From positions 1 through 34,023 of the forward strand of contig JADFQE010000014.1 in NCBI GenBank assembly GCA_022561985.1: a DNA stretch of 34,023 nucleotides, given 5' to 3'. Under the pieces are notes generated by a model. The model had not been told where the DNA came from and did not search any database. It saw only the letters and a list, made by a program, of their open reading frames with translations. Position numbers and translations under genes: made by a program. The DNA is from Chloroflexota bacterium (GTDB lineage Bacteria; Chloroflexota; Dehalococcoidia; Lucifugimonadales; Australimonadaceae). Positions 33,465-34,023 of the stretch are shown one piece after another; positions within the stretch are counted from its first letter, which is position 1, and each line of letters opens with the position of its first letter.

Positions 33465-34023
33465 TCCCAGCCGCCTTCGACTACGCGGCCCCGGCCACCG
33501 TGCGGGAGGCCGTCGGCCTGCTCCGGGGGCGGGCGGGGGACGCGCGGCCGCTGGCGGGCGGCCAGAGCCTCATCCCGATGATGCGGCTGCGGCTCGTGAA
33601 TCCGGCCCTCGTCGTCGACCTCGCCCGCATCCGGGACCTGGCGTACGTGCGCGAGCACGACGGCGGTCTCGCCATCGGCGCGATGACCACGTACCGGGCG
33701 ATCGAGACCTCGACGCTCGTGCGCGAGCGCTTCCCGCTGCTCGCGGAGGTCGCCGGGCAGGTCGCGGACCTTCAGGTACGCAACCGCGGGACCATCGGTG
33801 GCGCCCTCGCCCACGCCGACCCATCGGCGGACCTGCCCGCCCTCATGGTCGCGGCCGAGGCCCGGATCGCCACCGCCGGAGGCCGGCGGGCCCGGAGCAT
33901 CGCCGCGAGCCGCTTCTTCGTCGACGCCTTCACGACGGCGCTCGGCGAGACCGAGATCATCACCGAGGTCCGCCTCCCGGCGCATCTGAGAACTGCGGGA
34001 GGAGCGCGTGTGGGAGGGGCGTA
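33461..34023 (+). CDS. FAD-binding subunit of a molybdenum hydroxylase (CoxM type), 3' truncated
   Basis: 187 codons are visible before the window ends, in one open frame from ATG 33461. FAD-binding motifs typical of CoxM are present: ARPLAGGQSLIPMMRLRLVN near residue 30-50, AIGAMTTYRAIE, VRNRGTIGGALAHADPSADL (~107-126), and FFVDAFTTALGETEIITEVR (~157-176). It passes electrons from the iron-sulfur subunit to an acceptor. It is translationally coupled to the CoxS-type gene. It was not listed in the ORF track because no stop codon lies in the window. Confidence 0.93.
   Translation, partial: MIPAAFDYAAPATVREAVGLLRGRAGDARPLAGGQSLIPMMRLRLVNPALVVDLARIRDLAYVREHDGGLAIGAMTTYRAIETSTLVRERFPLLAEVAGQVADLQVRNRGTIGGALAHADPSADLPALMVAAEARIATAGGRRARSIAASRFFVDAFTTALGETEIITEVRLPAHLRTAGGARVGGA

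Noticed and set aside
33404-33985. Minus-strand 193-aa ORF at the window end
   Set aside because: It is antisense to the clearly identified CoxM-type FAD subunit, whose frame is open but was missing from the track for lack of a stop.

Overview
This 34 kb window is high-GC, densely coded chromosomal DNA without rRNA, tRNA, CRISPR array, transposase or phage genes. Gene content (Thr/Pro-linker lipoproteins, an NfeD/slipin pair, an LppX-like lipoprotein, RraA and DUF6282-type proteins, an ornithine cyclodeaminase-like protein, a Rieske oxygenase and a CoxS/CoxM pair) suggests a free-living aerobic Chloroflexota bacterium, perhaps SAR202/Dehalococcoidia-like. That placement is inference, because no marker gene is present.

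Layout. (1) 1-2961, plus strand: a solute-binding protein whose 5' end is cut off, an RraA-family protein and a DUF6282-like metal-dependent protein. (2) 3008-6780, minus strand: a sensory island. In transcription order it has two tandem paralogous small proteins sharing a CX4GXC motif, a frameshifted CheW remnant, a soluble globin-coupled methyl-accepting chemotaxis protein and a small helical protein resembling the chemoreceptor tail. A repeated 34-nt sequence plus hairpin precedes two of these genes. This is the least explained part of the window. (3) 7043-11586, plus: NfeD protease, an anchor-less slipin, an LppX-like lipoprotein and a DHA2-type MFS exporter. (4) 11583-18245, minus: an overlapping sugar-phosphate operon, tkt-pgi-HAD phosphatase-zwf-nnrE, which makes NADPH and repairs damaged NAD(P)H. 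(5) 18487-23129: a plus-strand ornithine cyclodeaminase-like gene converging on a minus-strand catabolic set (quinone oxidoreductase, Rieske oxygenase, bicupin). (6) 23232-29828, minus: paired half-permeases, a frameshifted DNRLRE lipoprotein, an isochorismatase-like hydrolase, a dihydroxyphthalate-decarboxylase/solute-binding-like protein, a cupin with an internal out-of-frame patch, a membrane-anchored SGNH-like protein with altered catalytic residues, and an SpsF-like cytidylyltransferase. (7) 29829-30206: an AT-richer divergent regulatory region. (8) 30207-34023, plus: an XRE regulator, RecQ helicase, a 33-codon small ORF, and the 2Fe-2S and FAD subunits of a molybdenum hydroxylase, the latter cut by the window end.

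Three genes (CheW remnant, DNRLRE lipoprotein, cupin) carry apparent single-base indels. They may be real decay, or base-calling errors at C/G runs; raw reads would decide. Most long antisense ORFs in the track are GC-driven shadows and were left out.
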